Source of the DNA: Zoogloea sp.
Lineage (GTDB): Bacteria > Pseudomonadota > Gammaproteobacteria > Burkholderiales > Rhodocyclaceae
DNA: 52,236 nucleotides
Assembly: GCA_009026175.1 (NCBI GenBank)
Contig: WBTZ01000014.1
Coordinates: 1-52,236 of the forward strand
Direction: 5' to 3'
Shown: one piece after another, positions 1 to 9,808 of the stretch
Numbering within the stretch: the stretch's first letter is position 1
Layout of the letters: every line of letters starts with the position of its first letter
The notes under the pieces: model-generated
Databases searched by the model: none
What the model was told of the DNA's origin: nothing
The model's input: the letters and a program-made list of their open reading frames with translations, nothing else
Position numbers and translations under genes: made by a program

Positions 1-17
1 GTGTAGGGGGCGTGTAG

Positions 18-78
18 GGGCGGCTTCAGCCGCCCGCGGAGGTGGAGCTCAACGCACCATGGGCGGCTGAAGCCGCCC
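18..78. repeat. REP-like pair of GC-rich palindromes
   Basis: Two 18-base near-palindromes, GGGCGGCTTCAGCCGCCC at 18-35 and its exact reverse complement at 61-78, lie 25 bases apart. Each can fold into a short hairpin, and the two can pair with each other. They sit between the end of glnE and the window edge, in about 167 bases where no gene is seen. This layout is typical of intergenic REP elements, which may act as terminators or mRNA stabilisers. Whether copies occur elsewhere in the genome cannot be seen here. Confidence 0.6.
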
Positions 79-167
79 ATGCACGTTCCCGCACGTTCTT
101 GCGCCGCATCGCGCGTCCCGATCGGCCGCGGGGGGCTGCGGAAGGTGGCCGAGGCCCCCGGAGGTGC

Positions 168-2852
168 TCAGGCGCTGCCGAAGACGTGTGCCCAGAGTGT
201 CCGCACTCCCGCCGCGGCCGCGGCGACCTGGTCCCGCTCCACCCGCGAGGCCTGGTTGTTGAGGCGCAGGCCGTGCTGCAGGCGGCGGTACTCCCGGTAG
301 CTGTCGGCCACCGTGCCGGCCTGGTCGGCGGGGATGAGGCCGAGCTCGCCGGCCATGTGGAGCAGGGCGATGTTGCCCAGGTTGCCGGTGAGGCTGGCGT
401 GCTGGTGGGCGTGGCCGAGGACCAGGTACTGGACGATGAACTCCACGTCGATCAGGCCGCCCCGGTCATGTTTCAGGTCGAACAGCTCGGTCTTGTTGGG
501 GTGGGCCTCGGCCATGCGCTGGCGCATTGCGATGACTTCCTCGCGCAGCTTGGTCAGGTCCCGCTGCTGGCGCAGCACCTCGACCCGGATCGCCTCGAAC
601 TTGCGGCCGATCTCCCGGTCGCCGGCGCAGAAGCGGGCGCGGGTGAGGGCCTGGTGTTCCCACACCCAGGCGTTCTCCAGCTGGTACTGGCGGAAGGACT
701 CCAGGGACACCACCATCAGCCCCGCATCGCCGTTGGGGCGCAGGCGCAGGTCGGTCTCGAAGAGGTGGCCGGCCGGGGTCTGGGCCGACAGCCAGGTATT
801 GGTGCGCTGGCCCAGGCGGGTGTAGATCTCGGCAGCCTCCGGTGCATCGTCGTCATGCACGAAGACCATGTCGAGGTCGGAGGCGTAGCCCAGCTCCTTG
901 CCGCCCAGCTTGCCGTAGGCGAGGACGGCGAATTTCGGGTCGTCCCGGTGGCGGTTCTTGATCTTGCGCCAGCACATGGTGACGGTGAGGTCCACGATGA
1001 TGTCGGCGAGGGCCGACAGGAAGTCGGCGTGGCGCTCCACGGTGAGCTTGCCGGCGATGTCCTTGGTGAGCAGGCGGAACACCTGGGCATGGTGCTGCTC
1101 GCGCATCAGGTCCATCTGGCGCTCCATGTCCGGCTCGATCTCGTCCAGCTGGGTGGCCAGCTCGGCGCGGAAGGCCGGCAGGTCGAGCTCCTCCTCGAGC
1201 ATGCGGGGGTCCAGGGCTTCGTCCAGCAGGATGGGGTGGCGGTTGAGGAACTGGGCCGCCCAGGATGAGGCGCCGACCAGCTCGGCCACCTTGTGCAGGG
1301 TCTGCGGGTATTGCTGCAGCAGGGCCAGGTAGGAGCCGCGCCGGCTGATCGCGTCGAGCATGTCGAGCAGGCGCTCGAAGGTGGCGTTGGGGTCGGCGGT
1401 TTCGGCGGCGGCCTCGACCACGCGGGGGATCAGCGGGTCGAAGCGGGTCTTGATCGACGGGGGCATCTGCAGGTAGCGGTTGCCGCCTTTCAGGGTGGCC
1501 AGGCGGCGCGCCGCGGAGGCCGGGTCGGAGTAGCCGAGGCGCCGGAACTCCTCGCCACAGTGTTCTTCGTCACTGGCGCTGGCCCACAGGGTGTCGAGAT
1601 CGTGGCCTTTTTCGTTGGGGTCGCCGAAGACGCCGTTGAAGTGGCGGGCCACCGCGCCGCGGTGGTCGTCCAGCTCGTTGAGCAAGCCCTCGTAGGTGGC
1701 AAAGCCCATGGCGCGGGCGATGATGGTCTGGTCGCCCTCGTTGGTGGGCAGGTTGTGGGTCTGGGCATCGTCCAGGTATTGCAGGCGGTGCTCCACCCGG
1801 CGCAGGAAGTCGTAGGCGGCGGCCAGCTCGCGCTCGGTCTCGCGGGTGATGATGCCGCGCTCGGCGAGGCGGCCGAGCACCTTGAGGGTCGGCTTGATCT
1901 GCAGCGAGGTGTCGCGGCCGCCGCGGATCAGCTGGAAGACCTGGGCCAGGAACTCGATCTCGCGGATGCCGCCGGGGCCGAGCTTGACGTTGTTGACCAT
2001 GTCCTTGCGCGCCACTTCGCGGCGGATCTGGGCGTGCAGGTCGCGCATGGCGTTGATGGCGCCGAAGTCCAGGTACTTGCGGAAGATGAAGGGGCGCGAG
2101 ATGGCATTGAGCTCGGCGCTGCGGATGCCGGTCATGACCCGGGCCTTGATCCAGGCATAGCGCTCCCACTCCCGGCCCTGGGTGATGAAGTAGTTCTCCA
2201 GCATGTCGAAGCTGGCCACCAGGGGGCCGGAGTCGCCATTGGGGCGCAGGCGCATGTCCACCCGGAAGACCTGGCCGTCGCCGGTGATGTCGTTGAGGGC
2301 CTGGATCACCCCGCGGCCGAGCTTGGTGAAGAACTCGAAGTTGTCGATGATCTTGGGGCCGGCGGTGCTGCCGTCCTCGGGGTAGACGAAGATCAGGTCG
2401 ATGTCCGACGACACATTGAGCTCGCGGCCGCCGAGCTTGCCCATGCCGATGATGATGAACTCCTGCTCGCGCCCGTCGGCCGACAGGGGGATGCCGTGGC
2501 GTGCCACCAGTTGCTCCCGCAGCACGTCGTGGGCGGCCTCGACGGCGATGTCGGCGAGCAGGGTCATGCTCTCGGTGACTTCGGTCAGGTCGGCCAGGCG
2601 GGCGATGTCGCGCACCAGCACATGGCAGATCACCCAGGCGCGCAGCTTGCGCAGCACCGGCTTGAGGGTGTTGTCGTCGAGTGTCTCGCCGCGCAGGTAG
2701 TCACGCAGGGCGGTGGCGTCGAGGGGCGCGCCGATGCTGGCGATCAGGCGTTCTGTGAGCCATGGGCGGCTGTCGAGCTGGCGGCGCAGGAAACGCGAGC
2801 AGGCGAGGGCGTCGAGGAGGGGCTGGGGCAGTTGGGCGGGCTGTTCGGACAT
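168..2852 (-). CDS. glnE: Bifunctional glutamine synthetase adenylyltransferase/deadenylylase
   Basis: GlnE attaches AMP to glutamine synthetase and removes it, under control of PII protein, so it tunes ammonia assimilation in the cytoplasm. The 894-residue product has the expected duplicated nucleotidyltransferase layout. The N-terminal deadenylylating domain carries SSDIDLIF near residues 148-155, and the C-terminal adenylylating domain carries ASDLDMVF near 657-664. Length is close to the usual 900-950. I start at the ATG at 2852 (protein begins MSEQPAQ). An in-frame TTG at 2894 would add 14 residues, but it reads through a probable promoter region and has no good ribosome binding site. 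The gene is divergent from yhdP and is followed by REP-like palindromes. Family assignment is secure; the exact start is less so. Confidence 0.96.
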   Translation of the reverse strand: MSEQPAQLPQPLLDALACSRFLRRQLDSRPWLTERLIASIGAPLDATALRDYLRGETLDDNTLKPVLRKLRAWVICHVLVRDIARLADLTEVTESMTLLADIAVEAAHDVLREQLVARHGIPLSADGREQEFIIIGMGKLGGRELNVSSDIDLIFVYPEDGSTAGPKIIDNFEFFTKLGRGVIQALNDITGDGQVFRVDMRLRPNGDSGPLVASFDMLENYFITQGREWERYAWIKARVMTGIRSAELNAISRPFIFRKYLDFGAINAMRDLHAQIRREVARKDMVNNVKLGPGGIREIEFLAQVFQLIRGGRDTSLQIKPTLKVLGRLAERGIITRETERELAAAYDFLRRVEHRLQYLDDAQTHNLPTNEGDQTIIARAMGFATYEGLLNELDDHRGAVARHFNGVFGDPNEKGHDLDTLWASASDEEHCGEEFRRLGYSDPASAARRLATLKGGNRYLQMPPSIKTRFDPLIPRVVEAAAETADPNATFERLLDMLDAISRRGSYLALLQQYPQTLHKVAELVGASSWAAQFLNRHPILLDEALDPRMLEEELDLPAFRAELATQLDEIEPDMERQMDLMREQHHAQVFRLLTKDIAGKLTVERHADFLSALADIIVDLTVTMCWRKIKNRHRDDPKFAVLAYGKLGGKELGYASDLDMVFVHDDDAPEAAEIYTRLGQRTNTWLSAQTPAGHLFETDLRLRPNGDAGLMVVSLESFRQYQLENAWVWEHQALTRARFCAGDREIGRKFEAIRVEVLRQQRDLTKLREEVIAMRQRMAEAHPNKTELFDLKHDRGGLIDVEFIVQYLVLGHAHQHASLTGNLGNIALLHMAGELGLIPADQAGTVADSYREYRRLQHGLRLNNQASRVERDQVAAAAAGVRTLWAHVFGSA

Positions 2853-3035
2853 GGCGGGGGCCGATTGGTAGAATACGGGTTCATCTATGTTCAACCCGTC
2901 TTATGTCTGCCGGACTGATTTTCGTCAAGCCTGATGCCGGATGCGTGCGTCCCTGGGAGGGCGGCCGCAACGGTCGTGCGCCGTGCGCCTCCCGGCTGCC
3001 GCTGACCGCTGCATCCACCTTCGTTCCGCCGCCGC

Positions 3036-6000
3036 GTGGCTGAGTCGCGCCTGTCTTTCCTGCACCTGCCGGCCCTCTGCCTGCGTCGCCTGATCCGCAT
3101 CGGGCTGGTCCTCTATTTTGTGGTGGGTCTGTCCTTCCTGGCCGTCCGCCATGGGGTGCTGCCCAATGTGCCGGCCTACCGCGGCGATGTGGCCCAGCTG
3201 CTGTCCCGTTCCCTGGGTCTGCCCGTGGAGATCGGCGAACTGTCGGCGGACTGGAGCGGCCTGCATCCTCGCCTGCAGATCGGCGGGCTGATGATCCGCG
3301 ACGCCGCCGGGCAGGAGGCCTTGTCCCTCGACCGGGTGGGCGCGGAGGTGAGCTGGACCTCCCTGCTGTACCTGCGCCTGCGCCTGCATCGCCTGGAGAT
3401 CGAGGCGCCGGAGCTGTCCATCCGGCGCACCGCCGATGGGCACGTCTTCGTGGCCGGCCTGCCGCTGCAGGCGGAGGGGGGGCAGGGGGATTTTCCGCGC
3501 TGGCTGTTCGACCAGCGCGAGATCGTCATCCGCAATGCCCGTGTCGAATGGGCCGACGCCCAGCGCGGCGCGGAAACCCTGATCCTCGAGCGCCTGGATT
3601 TCCGTCTCGAGAACCGTGGCGCGCAGCACCGCTTCGGACTGCGGGCCCAGCCACCGGCCCGCCTGGCCGCCACGCTGGACCTGCGCGGCGACCTGCACGG
3701 CCGCGATCCGAGCCAGCCCGAAACCTGGCGGGGCGAGGTGTATGCGGGGCTGGACTACGCCGATCTGGGGGCCTGGCACCCCTGGCTGGATTACCCCCTG
3801 GACCTGCAGGGGGCGGGTGGCCTGCGTGCCTGGCTTGATTTTGGCGAGGGCCGGCTGAGCGGGGTGACCGCCGACTTCGCCCTCAAGGATGCCCGGGTGC
3901 GGCTGGCCGCGGACCTGGAGGACATCCCGATGAAGGAGGCCTCCGGCCGCCTGCGCTACCACCGGGAGGGCGGGGTGCTGGAGGCCAGCGGCAAGCACCT
4001 GGCCCTCAAGACCCGGGATGGCCTGGAGGTGGCGCCGACGGATTTCTTCTTGCGCGTCCAGGACAAGCAGGGGAGCACGCCGGGCAAGGGGGAGTTCCTT
4101 GCCAATCAGCTCGACCTGGAGGCCCTGTCCCGCCTGGCGGGGCGCCTGCCCTTCGACGAGGGGCTGCGTCAGCGCCTGGCCCGCCTTGCGCCGTCGGGCA
4201 GCGTGGCCCCCCTGAGCGTCAAATGGAGCGCCGACGATGGCGGGCTGCAGACGTATTCCGTGGACGCGCGCTTCTCCGGGCTGGGCATCGAGCCGCTGGG
4301 CGCCTGGCCAGGTTTCTCGGGCATGGCCGGCCGCATCGAGGGCAATGACAAGGGCGGGCAGTTCACCCTGAGCGGCCGGGATGCGGCGCTCAAGCTGCCG
4401 CAGGTCTTCTCCGAGTCGCGCCTGGAGCTGGCCCAGCTGGGCATGGAAGGTTCGTGGAGTCATCCCGGCGGGATGCTGGAAGTCCGCCTGGCCAGTGCCA
4501 GCTTCTCCAACCGGGATGCGCGCGGCACCGCTTCGGGCCGTTATCGTGCCACCCCGGACACCCCCGGCGAGATCGATCTCCAGGCCCGCCTTTCCGAAGC
4601 CGACAGCACTGCCGTGTGGCGCTACATGCCCAGCGTGGTGAGCAAGCAGGCGCGGGACTGGCTGCAGCAGAGCCTGGTGGGGGGCAAGGCCCTGGACACG
4701 CGCCTGGTGCTCAAGGGCGACCTGTCCCGCTTTCCCTTCCGCAACGCCCGCGACGGGCATTTCCAGGTCACCGCCCGGATGGCCGACGGCAAGCTCGATT
4801 ACGCGCCGGGCTGGCCAGCCATCGAGGGGGTCAGCGGGGAGCTGATCTTCGAAGGGCCGGGCATGACGATCAAGGCGCGGCGCGCCCGCATTTTCGGCGT
4901 CGAGCTGCGTGACGTGACCACGGTGCTGCCGGACTTCGAGACGGATGACGTCCTGACCATCCGCGGCACGGCCCAGGGGCCGACCCGGGATTTCCTGCGC
5001 TTCCTGGTGGACAGCCCGGTGTCGGGCATGATCAACCACGCGACCGACGCCTTCCGCTCGGAGGGCAACGGCAGCCTCGATCTGCACCTGGTGCTGCCGC
5101 TGCAGAAGCTGGAGAGCTCGAAGGTGAAGGGCGAGTTCCAGTTCAGCCACAACCAGTTCCAGCCCGACCCGGCCCTGCCCGTGTTCACCGAGGCTGGGGG
5201 CAAGGTGTCCTTCACCGAGAGCCAGCTGGTGGTCCGCAGCGGCGCCGGGCGGCTGTTCGGCGAGCCGGTCACGGTGAACGGCGGGACGCGTGCCGACGGC
5301 ACCGTACTGCTCAATGCCCAGGGCAGCATCACGGCCCTGGCCCTGCGCAAGGAGCTGGACCTGCCGGTGCTGGATCACCTGTCGGGCACGGCCCAGTGGC
5401 GGGGCACGGTCACGGTGCCCCGCCGCGGCGGCGTCGAGCTCGCGGTGGACAGCAATCTGCAGGGGGTCACCTCCAGCCTGCCGCTGCCGCTCAACAAGTC
5501 GGCAGCCTCCACCTTGCCCTTCCGCTTCGAGCTGGCGGTGCCGCCGGGTGGGGGGGGAGACAGCATCAAGCTGACCGCGGGGGCGCTGTTCCAGGCCCAG
5601 TTCCTGCGGCGCAAGGACGCGGACCGGCTCGTCATCAGCCGTGGCGGGCTGGCCCTCAACGAACCGGTCCGGATGGCCGACAAGGGCGTGCTGGTGGCCG
5701 CCCGCGCCGACAAGCTGGATGCGGATGCGTGGCGCCGCGCGCTGGCTGGCGGGGCGTCTGTCCAGGCGGCACAGGGCGGCTCGTCGGGGGACGGTTTTCC
5801 CCTGTCGGGGCTGGCCTTGCGGGCGGGCGAGATGCAGATCTTCGGCCAGCGCCTCAACGACGTGAGCCTGCGCGCAGTGATGGAGGAGGGCGGCTGGCAG
5901 GCCCGCCTCGCCAGCAAGGAGGCCGAGGGCGACATCCTGTGGCGCGACCAGGGGCGGGGGCGCCTGCAGGCGCGCTTCCGCCAGTTGTCGGTGGGGAGCT

Positions 6001-6914
6001 CCGATACGGCCGCCGATGCGGATGCCGGGCGGCCCGATGGAGAGCGGCTGTCCGAGCTGCCCGGCCTGGACATCGTTGCCGACAGCTTCGTGCTGCGCGG
6101 CCGCGCCTTGGGGCGTCTCGAGCTGAAGGCGGCCAACCGGGGTGACAACTGGCGGCTCGAGCATTTCAGCATCGCCAATCCCGACGGAGCCCTGAGCGGC
6201 GATGGCGTGTGGCGACCCGGGGCCCGGGAGGAGACCCGGCTCAAGTTCCGTTTCCAGGTGGACAGCGTGGAGCGCATGCTGACCCGCTTCGGTTATCCCG
6301 AGGCGGTGCATCGGGGCAAGGGGCAGCTCGAAGGCGAGCTGGCCTGGAAGGGGCCGCCGACCTCCCTGCACTACCCCTCGCTGGGCGGGCACATGCAGGT
6401 CCAGGTGGAGAGCGGGCAGTTCACCCAGCTCGACCCGGGGGCCGGGCGCCTGCTCGGGGTGCTCAACCTGCAGGCGCTGCCGCGCCGCATCACCCTCGAC
6501 TTTCGCGATGTCTTCTCCCAAGGATTCGCCTTCGATCGCATTTCCGGTAGCATCCAGATGACCAATGGCGTGCTGCGCACCGACGACCTGGAGATCCTCG
6601 GCCCCGCTGCCCGGGTCTTCATGCGCGGAGAGGCCGATGCCGCCAAGGAAACCCAGAACCTGCGGGTCAAGGTCCAGCCGACCCTCTCCGAATCCGTCGC
6701 GGTCGGCTCGGCCATCGCCACCTCCGGTGCGATCCACCCGGCCCTCGGGCTGGCGGCCTACCTGGTGCAGAAGGCCCTCAGCGATCCGGTGGAAAAGCTG
6801 TTCAGTTTCGAATACGCCGTGACCGGCGGCTGGTCGGACCCGAAAGTCGAGAAACTTTCTGCCCTGCCGGCGGCCTCACCTCAACAAGCCCAGCCTGCAA
6901 GGACATTCCCATGA
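3036..6914 (+). CDS. yhdP: YhdP family AsmA-like envelope protein
   Basis: This is a very large protein (1292 aa) of the YhdP/TIGR02099 type, with AsmA-like regions at the C-terminus. Members are inner-membrane anchored, span the periplasm, and are implicated in phospholipid transport to the outer membrane. A positively charged start is followed by a membrane segment at about residues 20-40 (IGLVLYFVVGLSFLAV). The rest is a long repetitive beta-rich periplasmic region with no further membrane segment. The start is GTG at 3036. The stop overlaps the next gene by ATGA, implying translational coupling. The divergent glnE-yhdP arrangement followed by a nitrilase and tldD is common in betaproteobacteria. 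The transport role is inferred from family knowledge. Confidence 0.93.
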   Translation: MAESRLSFLHLPALCLRRLIRIGLVLYFVVGLSFLAVRHGVLPNVPAYRGDVAQLLSRSLGLPVEIGELSADWSGLHPRLQIGGLMIRDAAGQEALSLDRVGAEVSWTSLLYLRLRLHRLEIEAPELSIRRTADGHVFVAGLPLQAEGGQGDFPRWLFDQREIVIRNARVEWADAQRGAETLILERLDFRLENRGAQHRFGLRAQPPARLAATLDLRGDLHGRDPSQPETWRGEVYAGLDYADLGAWHPWLDYPLDLQGAGGLRAWLDFGEGRLSGVTADFALKDARVRLAADLEDIPMKEASGRLRYHREGGVLEASGKHLALKTRDGLEVAPTDFFLRVQDKQGSTPGKGEFLANQLDLEALSRLAGRLPFDEGLRQRLARLAPSGSVAPLSVKWSADDGGLQTYSVDARFSGLGIEPLGAWPGFSGMAGRIEGNDKGGQFTLSGRDAALKLPQVFSESRLELAQLGMEGSWSHPGGMLEVRLASASFSNRDARGTASGRYRATPDTPGEIDLQARLSEADSTAVWRYMPSVVSKQARDWLQQSLVGGKALDTRLVLKGDLSRFPFRNARDGHFQVTARMADGKLDYAPGWPAIEGVSGELIFEGPGMTIKARRARIFGVELRDVTTVLPDFETDDVLTIRGTAQGPTRDFLRFLVDSPVSGMINHATDAFRSEGNGSLDLHLVLPLQKLESSKVKGEFQFSHNQFQPDPALPVFTEAGGKVSFTESQLVVRSGAGRLFGEPVTVNGGTRADGTVLLNAQGSITALALRKELDLPVLDHLSGTAQWRGTVTVPRRGGVELAVDSNLQGVTSSLPLPLNKSAASTLPFRFELAVPPGGGGDSIKLTAGALFQAQFLRRKDADRLVISRGGLALNEPVRMADKGVLVAARADKLDADAWRRALAGGASVQAAQGGSSGDGFPLSGLALRAGEMQIFGQRLNDVSLRAVMEEGGWQARLASKEAEGDILWRDQGRGRLQARFRQLSVGSSDTAADADAGRPDGERLSELPGLDIVADSFVLRGRALGRLELKAANRGDNWRLEHFSIANPDGALSGDGVWRPGAREETRLKFRFQVDSVERMLTRFGYPEAVHRGKGQLEGELAWKGPPTSLHYPSLGGHMQVQVESGQFTQLDPGAGRLLGVLNLQALPRRITLDFRDVFSQGFAFDRISGSIQMTNGVLRTDDLEILGPAARVFMRGEADAAKETQNLRVKVQPTLSESVAVGSAIATSGAIHPALGLAAYLVQKALSDPVEKLFSFEYAVTGGWSDPKVEKLSALPAASPQQAQPARTFP

Positions 6915-7723
6915 GCACACCGGCCTGCCGCATCGCCGCCGTCCAGATGGTCTCCGGACCGGACGTGGAGGCCAACCTCGCCGAGGCCGGCCGCCTGATC
7001 GCCGAGGCCGCCGCGGCCGGCGCCCGCCTGGTGGCGCTGCCCGAGTACTTTCCGCTGATCTCGGGCGACGAGACCGCCAAGGTGCGCATCCGCGAAGACG
7101 AGGGGGGCGGCATGATCCAGTCCTTCCTGCGGGAAATGGCCAGTGCCCACAAAGTCTGGCTGGTCGGCGGCTCCTGTCCGATGGCGGCCAGCACCCCGGA
7201 CAAGGTGCGCAACTCCACCCTGGTCTTCGACGACGAGGGGCGGCGGGTTGCCCGCTACGACAAGATCCACCTCTTCGGCTTCCGCAAGGGAGAGGAGTAT
7301 TACGACGAATCCGCGACCATCGAGCCCGGTGACGACGTGGTCAGCTTCGAGGGGCCCTGCGGCCAGGTGGGGCTGTCGATCTGTTACGACCTGCGCTTCC
7401 CGGAGCTGTTCCGGGCGATGGGCACGGTGGACCTCATCGTGCTCCCGGCCGCCTTCACCTACACCACGGGCAAGGCCCACTGGGAGCTGCTGCTGCGCGC
7501 CCGTGCCGTCGAAAACCAGTGCTACGTGCTGGCCAGTGCCCAGGGCGGCCGCCACCCGAGTGGCCGCCGCACCTTTGGCGACAGCATGATCATCGACCCC
7601 TGGGGTGAAGTCATCGCCCGCCTGCCGGAAGGCCCCGGCGTGGTGGTGGCCGACCTCGACCCCGCCCGCATCGCCGACGTGAGGGCCAGCCTGCCGGCCC
7701 TCAAGCATCGCAAGATCGGTTGA
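6911..7723 (+). CDS. Nitrilase-superfamily carbon-nitrogen hydrolase (Nit1/Nit2-like amidase)
   Basis: This 270-residue cytoplasmic hydrolase is of the Nit/omega-amidase branch. The catalytic triad is visible: Glu45 in LPEYF, Lys118 in YDKIHLFGF and Cys158 in [12 protein letters not shown]. The last motif and the overall length resemble deaminated-glutathione amidase (E. coli YbeM/Nit1), a metabolite-repair enzyme that removes deaminated glutathione. Omega-amidase or another short amide substrate cannot be excluded from sequence alone. Its ATG overlaps the yhdP stop by four bases, and tldD follows after 28 bases, so the three genes probably form one transcript. Confidence 0.9.
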   Translation: MSTPACRIAAVQMVSGPDVEANLAEAGRLIAEAAAAGARLVALPEYFPLISGDETAKVRIREDEGGGMIQSFLREMASAHKVWLVGGSCPMAASTPDKVRNSTLVFDDEGRRVARYDKIHLFGFRKGEEYYDESATIEPGDDVVSFEGPCGQVGLSICYDLRFPELFRAMGTVDLIVLPAAFTYTTGKAHWELLLRARAVENQCYVLASAQGGRHPSGRRTFGDSMIIDPWGEVIARLPEGPGVVVADLDPARIADVRASLPALKHRKIG

Positions 7724-7751
7724 CCCCAACGCATTCCGGACCCGACACATC

Positions 7752-9206
7752 ATGAGCAAGAATCCTCCCCCCAATCCCCTCAAGATCGCCAGCAAGCTGC
7801 TGCTGAAGCCCTACGACCTGGACTTCGAGGATCTGGACAAGGTCTTCGGCAAGCTCTTCCGCCACAAGCTCGACTATGCCGACCTGTATTTCCAGTACCA
7901 CCGCTCCGAGGCCTGGAGCCTGGAGGAAGGCATCGTCAAGTCGGGCAGCTTCAACATCGAGCAGGGCGTGGGCGTGCGCGCCATCACCGGCGAGAAGACG
8001 GCCTTCGCCTACTCCGACGACATCAGCCTGAAGGCCCTCAAGGACGCTGCCGACGCGACCCGCGCGATCGCAGACAGCGGCCGTCGCAAGACCCACAAGA
8101 TCGAGGCGGTGGGCAAGCCGCCGCTGGCCCTGTACCGGGCCGACAACCCCCACGGTTCGCTGGACGACGTGGCCAAGGTCAAGCTGCTGGAGCGCCTGGA
8201 GAGCATGGCGCGGGCAGAGGATCCGCGGGTCAAGGAGGTGATGGCCAGCCTGGTCGGGTCCTGGGAGGTGGTGCTGGTAGCGCGCAGCGACGGCCACCTG
8301 GCTGCCGACGTGCGCCCGCTGGTGCGCGTCTCGGTGACGGTGATCATGGAGGAGAACGGCCGCCGCGAGCAGGGCTCGGGCGGTGGTGGTGGTCGCTACG
8401 ACTACGGCCATTTCAGTGACGAGGTGCTGACCGGCTATGCCCGGGCGGCGGTGCATCAGGCGCGGGTCAACCTCGGCGCCTCGCCGGCCCCGGCCGGCTC
8501 CATGACGGTGGTGCTGGGCAACGGCTGGCCGGGCATCCTGCTCCACGAGGCCATCGGCCATGGCCTGGAGGGCGACTTCAACCGCAAGGAGAGTTCGGCC
8601 TTCGCCGGCCGCATCGGCCAGCAGGTGGCGGCCAAGGGCGTCACCGTGGTGGACGATGGCACCCTGCCGGACCGCCGCGGCTCCCTGACCATCGACGACG
8701 AGGGCAACCCGACCCAGCGCACCGTGCTGATCGAGGACGGCATCCTCACCGGCTACATGCAGGACACCCTCAACGCCCGCCTGATGGGCGTCAAGCCCAC
8801 CGGCAACGGCCGCCGCGAGTCCTTTGCCCACCTGCCGCTGCCGCGCATGACCAACACCATCATGCTGGCCGGCCAGCATGATCCGACCGAGATCATCGCC
8901 TCGGTGAAGAACGGCCTGTATGCGGCCAACTTCGGTGGTGGCCAGGTGGACATCACCTCCGGCAAGTTCGTCTTCTCCACCTCGGAGTGCTACCTCATCG
9001 AGGACGGCAAGGTGACCCGCCCGGTGAAGGGCGCCACCCTGATCGGCAACGGCCCCGACTGCCTGACCCGGGTGTCCATGATCGGCAACGACCTGGCCCT
9101 CGATCCGGGCGTGGGGACCTGCGGCAAGGATGGCCAGAGCGTGCCCGTCGGGGTCGGCCAGCCGACCCTGAGGATCGACGGCCTGACCGTGGGCGGTACC
9201 GGCTGA
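7752..9206 (+). CDS. tldD: Metalloprotease TldD
   Basis: TldD is the catalytic subunit of the TldD/TldE (PmbA) protease, which degrades unfolded peptides and matures some modified peptides and antitoxins. The zinc-binding HEAIGH motif is at residues 265-270, followed by a glycine-rich stretch. The C-terminal metal-binding region includes the conserved [24 protein letters not shown] block. Length (484 aa) is normal. The partner TldE is not in the window, and in many proteobacteria it is encoded elsewhere. The gene is part of the yhdP-nitrilase-tldD run. Confidence 0.96.
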   Translation: MSKNPPPNPLKIASKLLLKPYDLDFEDLDKVFGKLFRHKLDYADLYFQYHRSEAWSLEEGIVKSGSFNIEQGVGVRAITGEKTAFAYSDDISLKALKDAADATRAIADSGRRKTHKIEAVGKPPLALYRADNPHGSLDDVAKVKLLERLESMARAEDPRVKEVMASLVGSWEVVLVARSDGHLAADVRPLVRVSVTVIMEENGRREQGSGGGGGRYDYGHFSDEVLTGYARAAVHQARVNLGASPAPAGSMTVVLGNGWPGILLHEAIGHGLEGDFNRKESSAFAGRIGQQVAAKGVTVVDDGTLPDRRGSLTIDDEGNPTQRTVLIEDGILTGYMQDTLNARLMGVKPTGNGRRESFAHLPLPRMTNTIMLAGQHDPTEIIASVKNGLYAANFGGGQVDITSGKFVFSTSECYLIEDGKVTRPVKGATLIGNGPDCLTRVSMIGNDLALDPGVGTCGKDGQSVPVGVGQPTLRIDGLTVGGTG

Positions 9207-9239
9207 CCCATGGAGCGGGGTGCCTCGGCCTTTCCCTCC

Positions 9240-9779
9240 ATGGCCCGGACGCTCGTCCTGCTGACGCTGGCTGGCAGCCTGACCGCCTGCGTCACACCCT
9301 CCGCCGACCCCCGCGCCATTCGCCGGCTCGATCCGGCAGCGCTGGCGCAGATCGAGGCGGCACGTCCTGGGCGGCCGCTCAGCCTGGACGAGGTGGTGGC
9401 CCTGTCGCGCCAGGGCCTGCCGATCCCCGAACAACTGGAGGTCCTGCGCACTACGGCTACCCGCCATGCCCTGACGCCCTCCGTGGTGCTGCGCATGAAG
9501 GCGCAGGGCGTGGCCCCCGAGGTGCTGGATGCGCTGGCGGAGGCCCAGGAGCGCTGGGCGCGCGACGAGGCGGCGGCCGATACGGTGCGCCGCGAGCAGG
9601 CTGCGCAGGCGGCGGCCGAGCGGGCCCGGGTGGAGGCCTATCGCCGCGCCTGGCGTGACGCCGGGTGGAACTCGTCCCTGTACCTGAACTACGGTGGCCC
9701 CTTCGGCTCGCCTTACTACCGCTACGGCCGCCCCTGGGGACATGGCGGGTCAGGCTGGGGTCTCCGCTACGGGCGCTGA
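9240..9779 (+). CDS. Small predicted lipoprotein, function unknown
   Basis: The product is a 179-residue predicted lipoprotein. The N-terminus MARTLVLLTLAGSLTAC has a charged start, a hydrophobic core and a lipobox (LTAC, Cys17), so it should be acylated and held in the envelope. The middle is alpha-helical and alanine/arginine-rich. The last 35 or so residues are rich in Gly and Tyr (YGGPFGSPYYRYGRPWG), with one or more low-complexity turns. An ATG at 9210 would add ten residues before the signal peptide; I prefer 9240 because it gives a standard-length lipoprotein signal. The gene follows tldD closely. I do not recognise the family. Confidence 0.75.
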   Translation: MARTLVLLTLAGSLTACVTPSADPRAIRRLDPAALAQIEAARPGRPLSLDEVVALSRQGLPIPEQLEVLRTTATRHALTPSVVLRMKAQGVAPEVLDALAEAQERWARDEAAADTVRREQAAQAAAERARVEAYRRAWRDAGWNSSLYLNYGGPFGSPYYRYGRPWGHGGSGWGLRYGR

Positions 9780-9808
9780 GCCGGCTCGCCGGGTGGATGG
9801 GGCAGGCC

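Noticed and set aside
2925-6737. A 1270-codon open frame on the minus strand opposite yhdP
   Set aside because: It is a compositional shadow: GC-rich third positions suppress stop codons in the antisense frame. The translation is low in diversity and matches no family, while yhdP on the other strand is clear.
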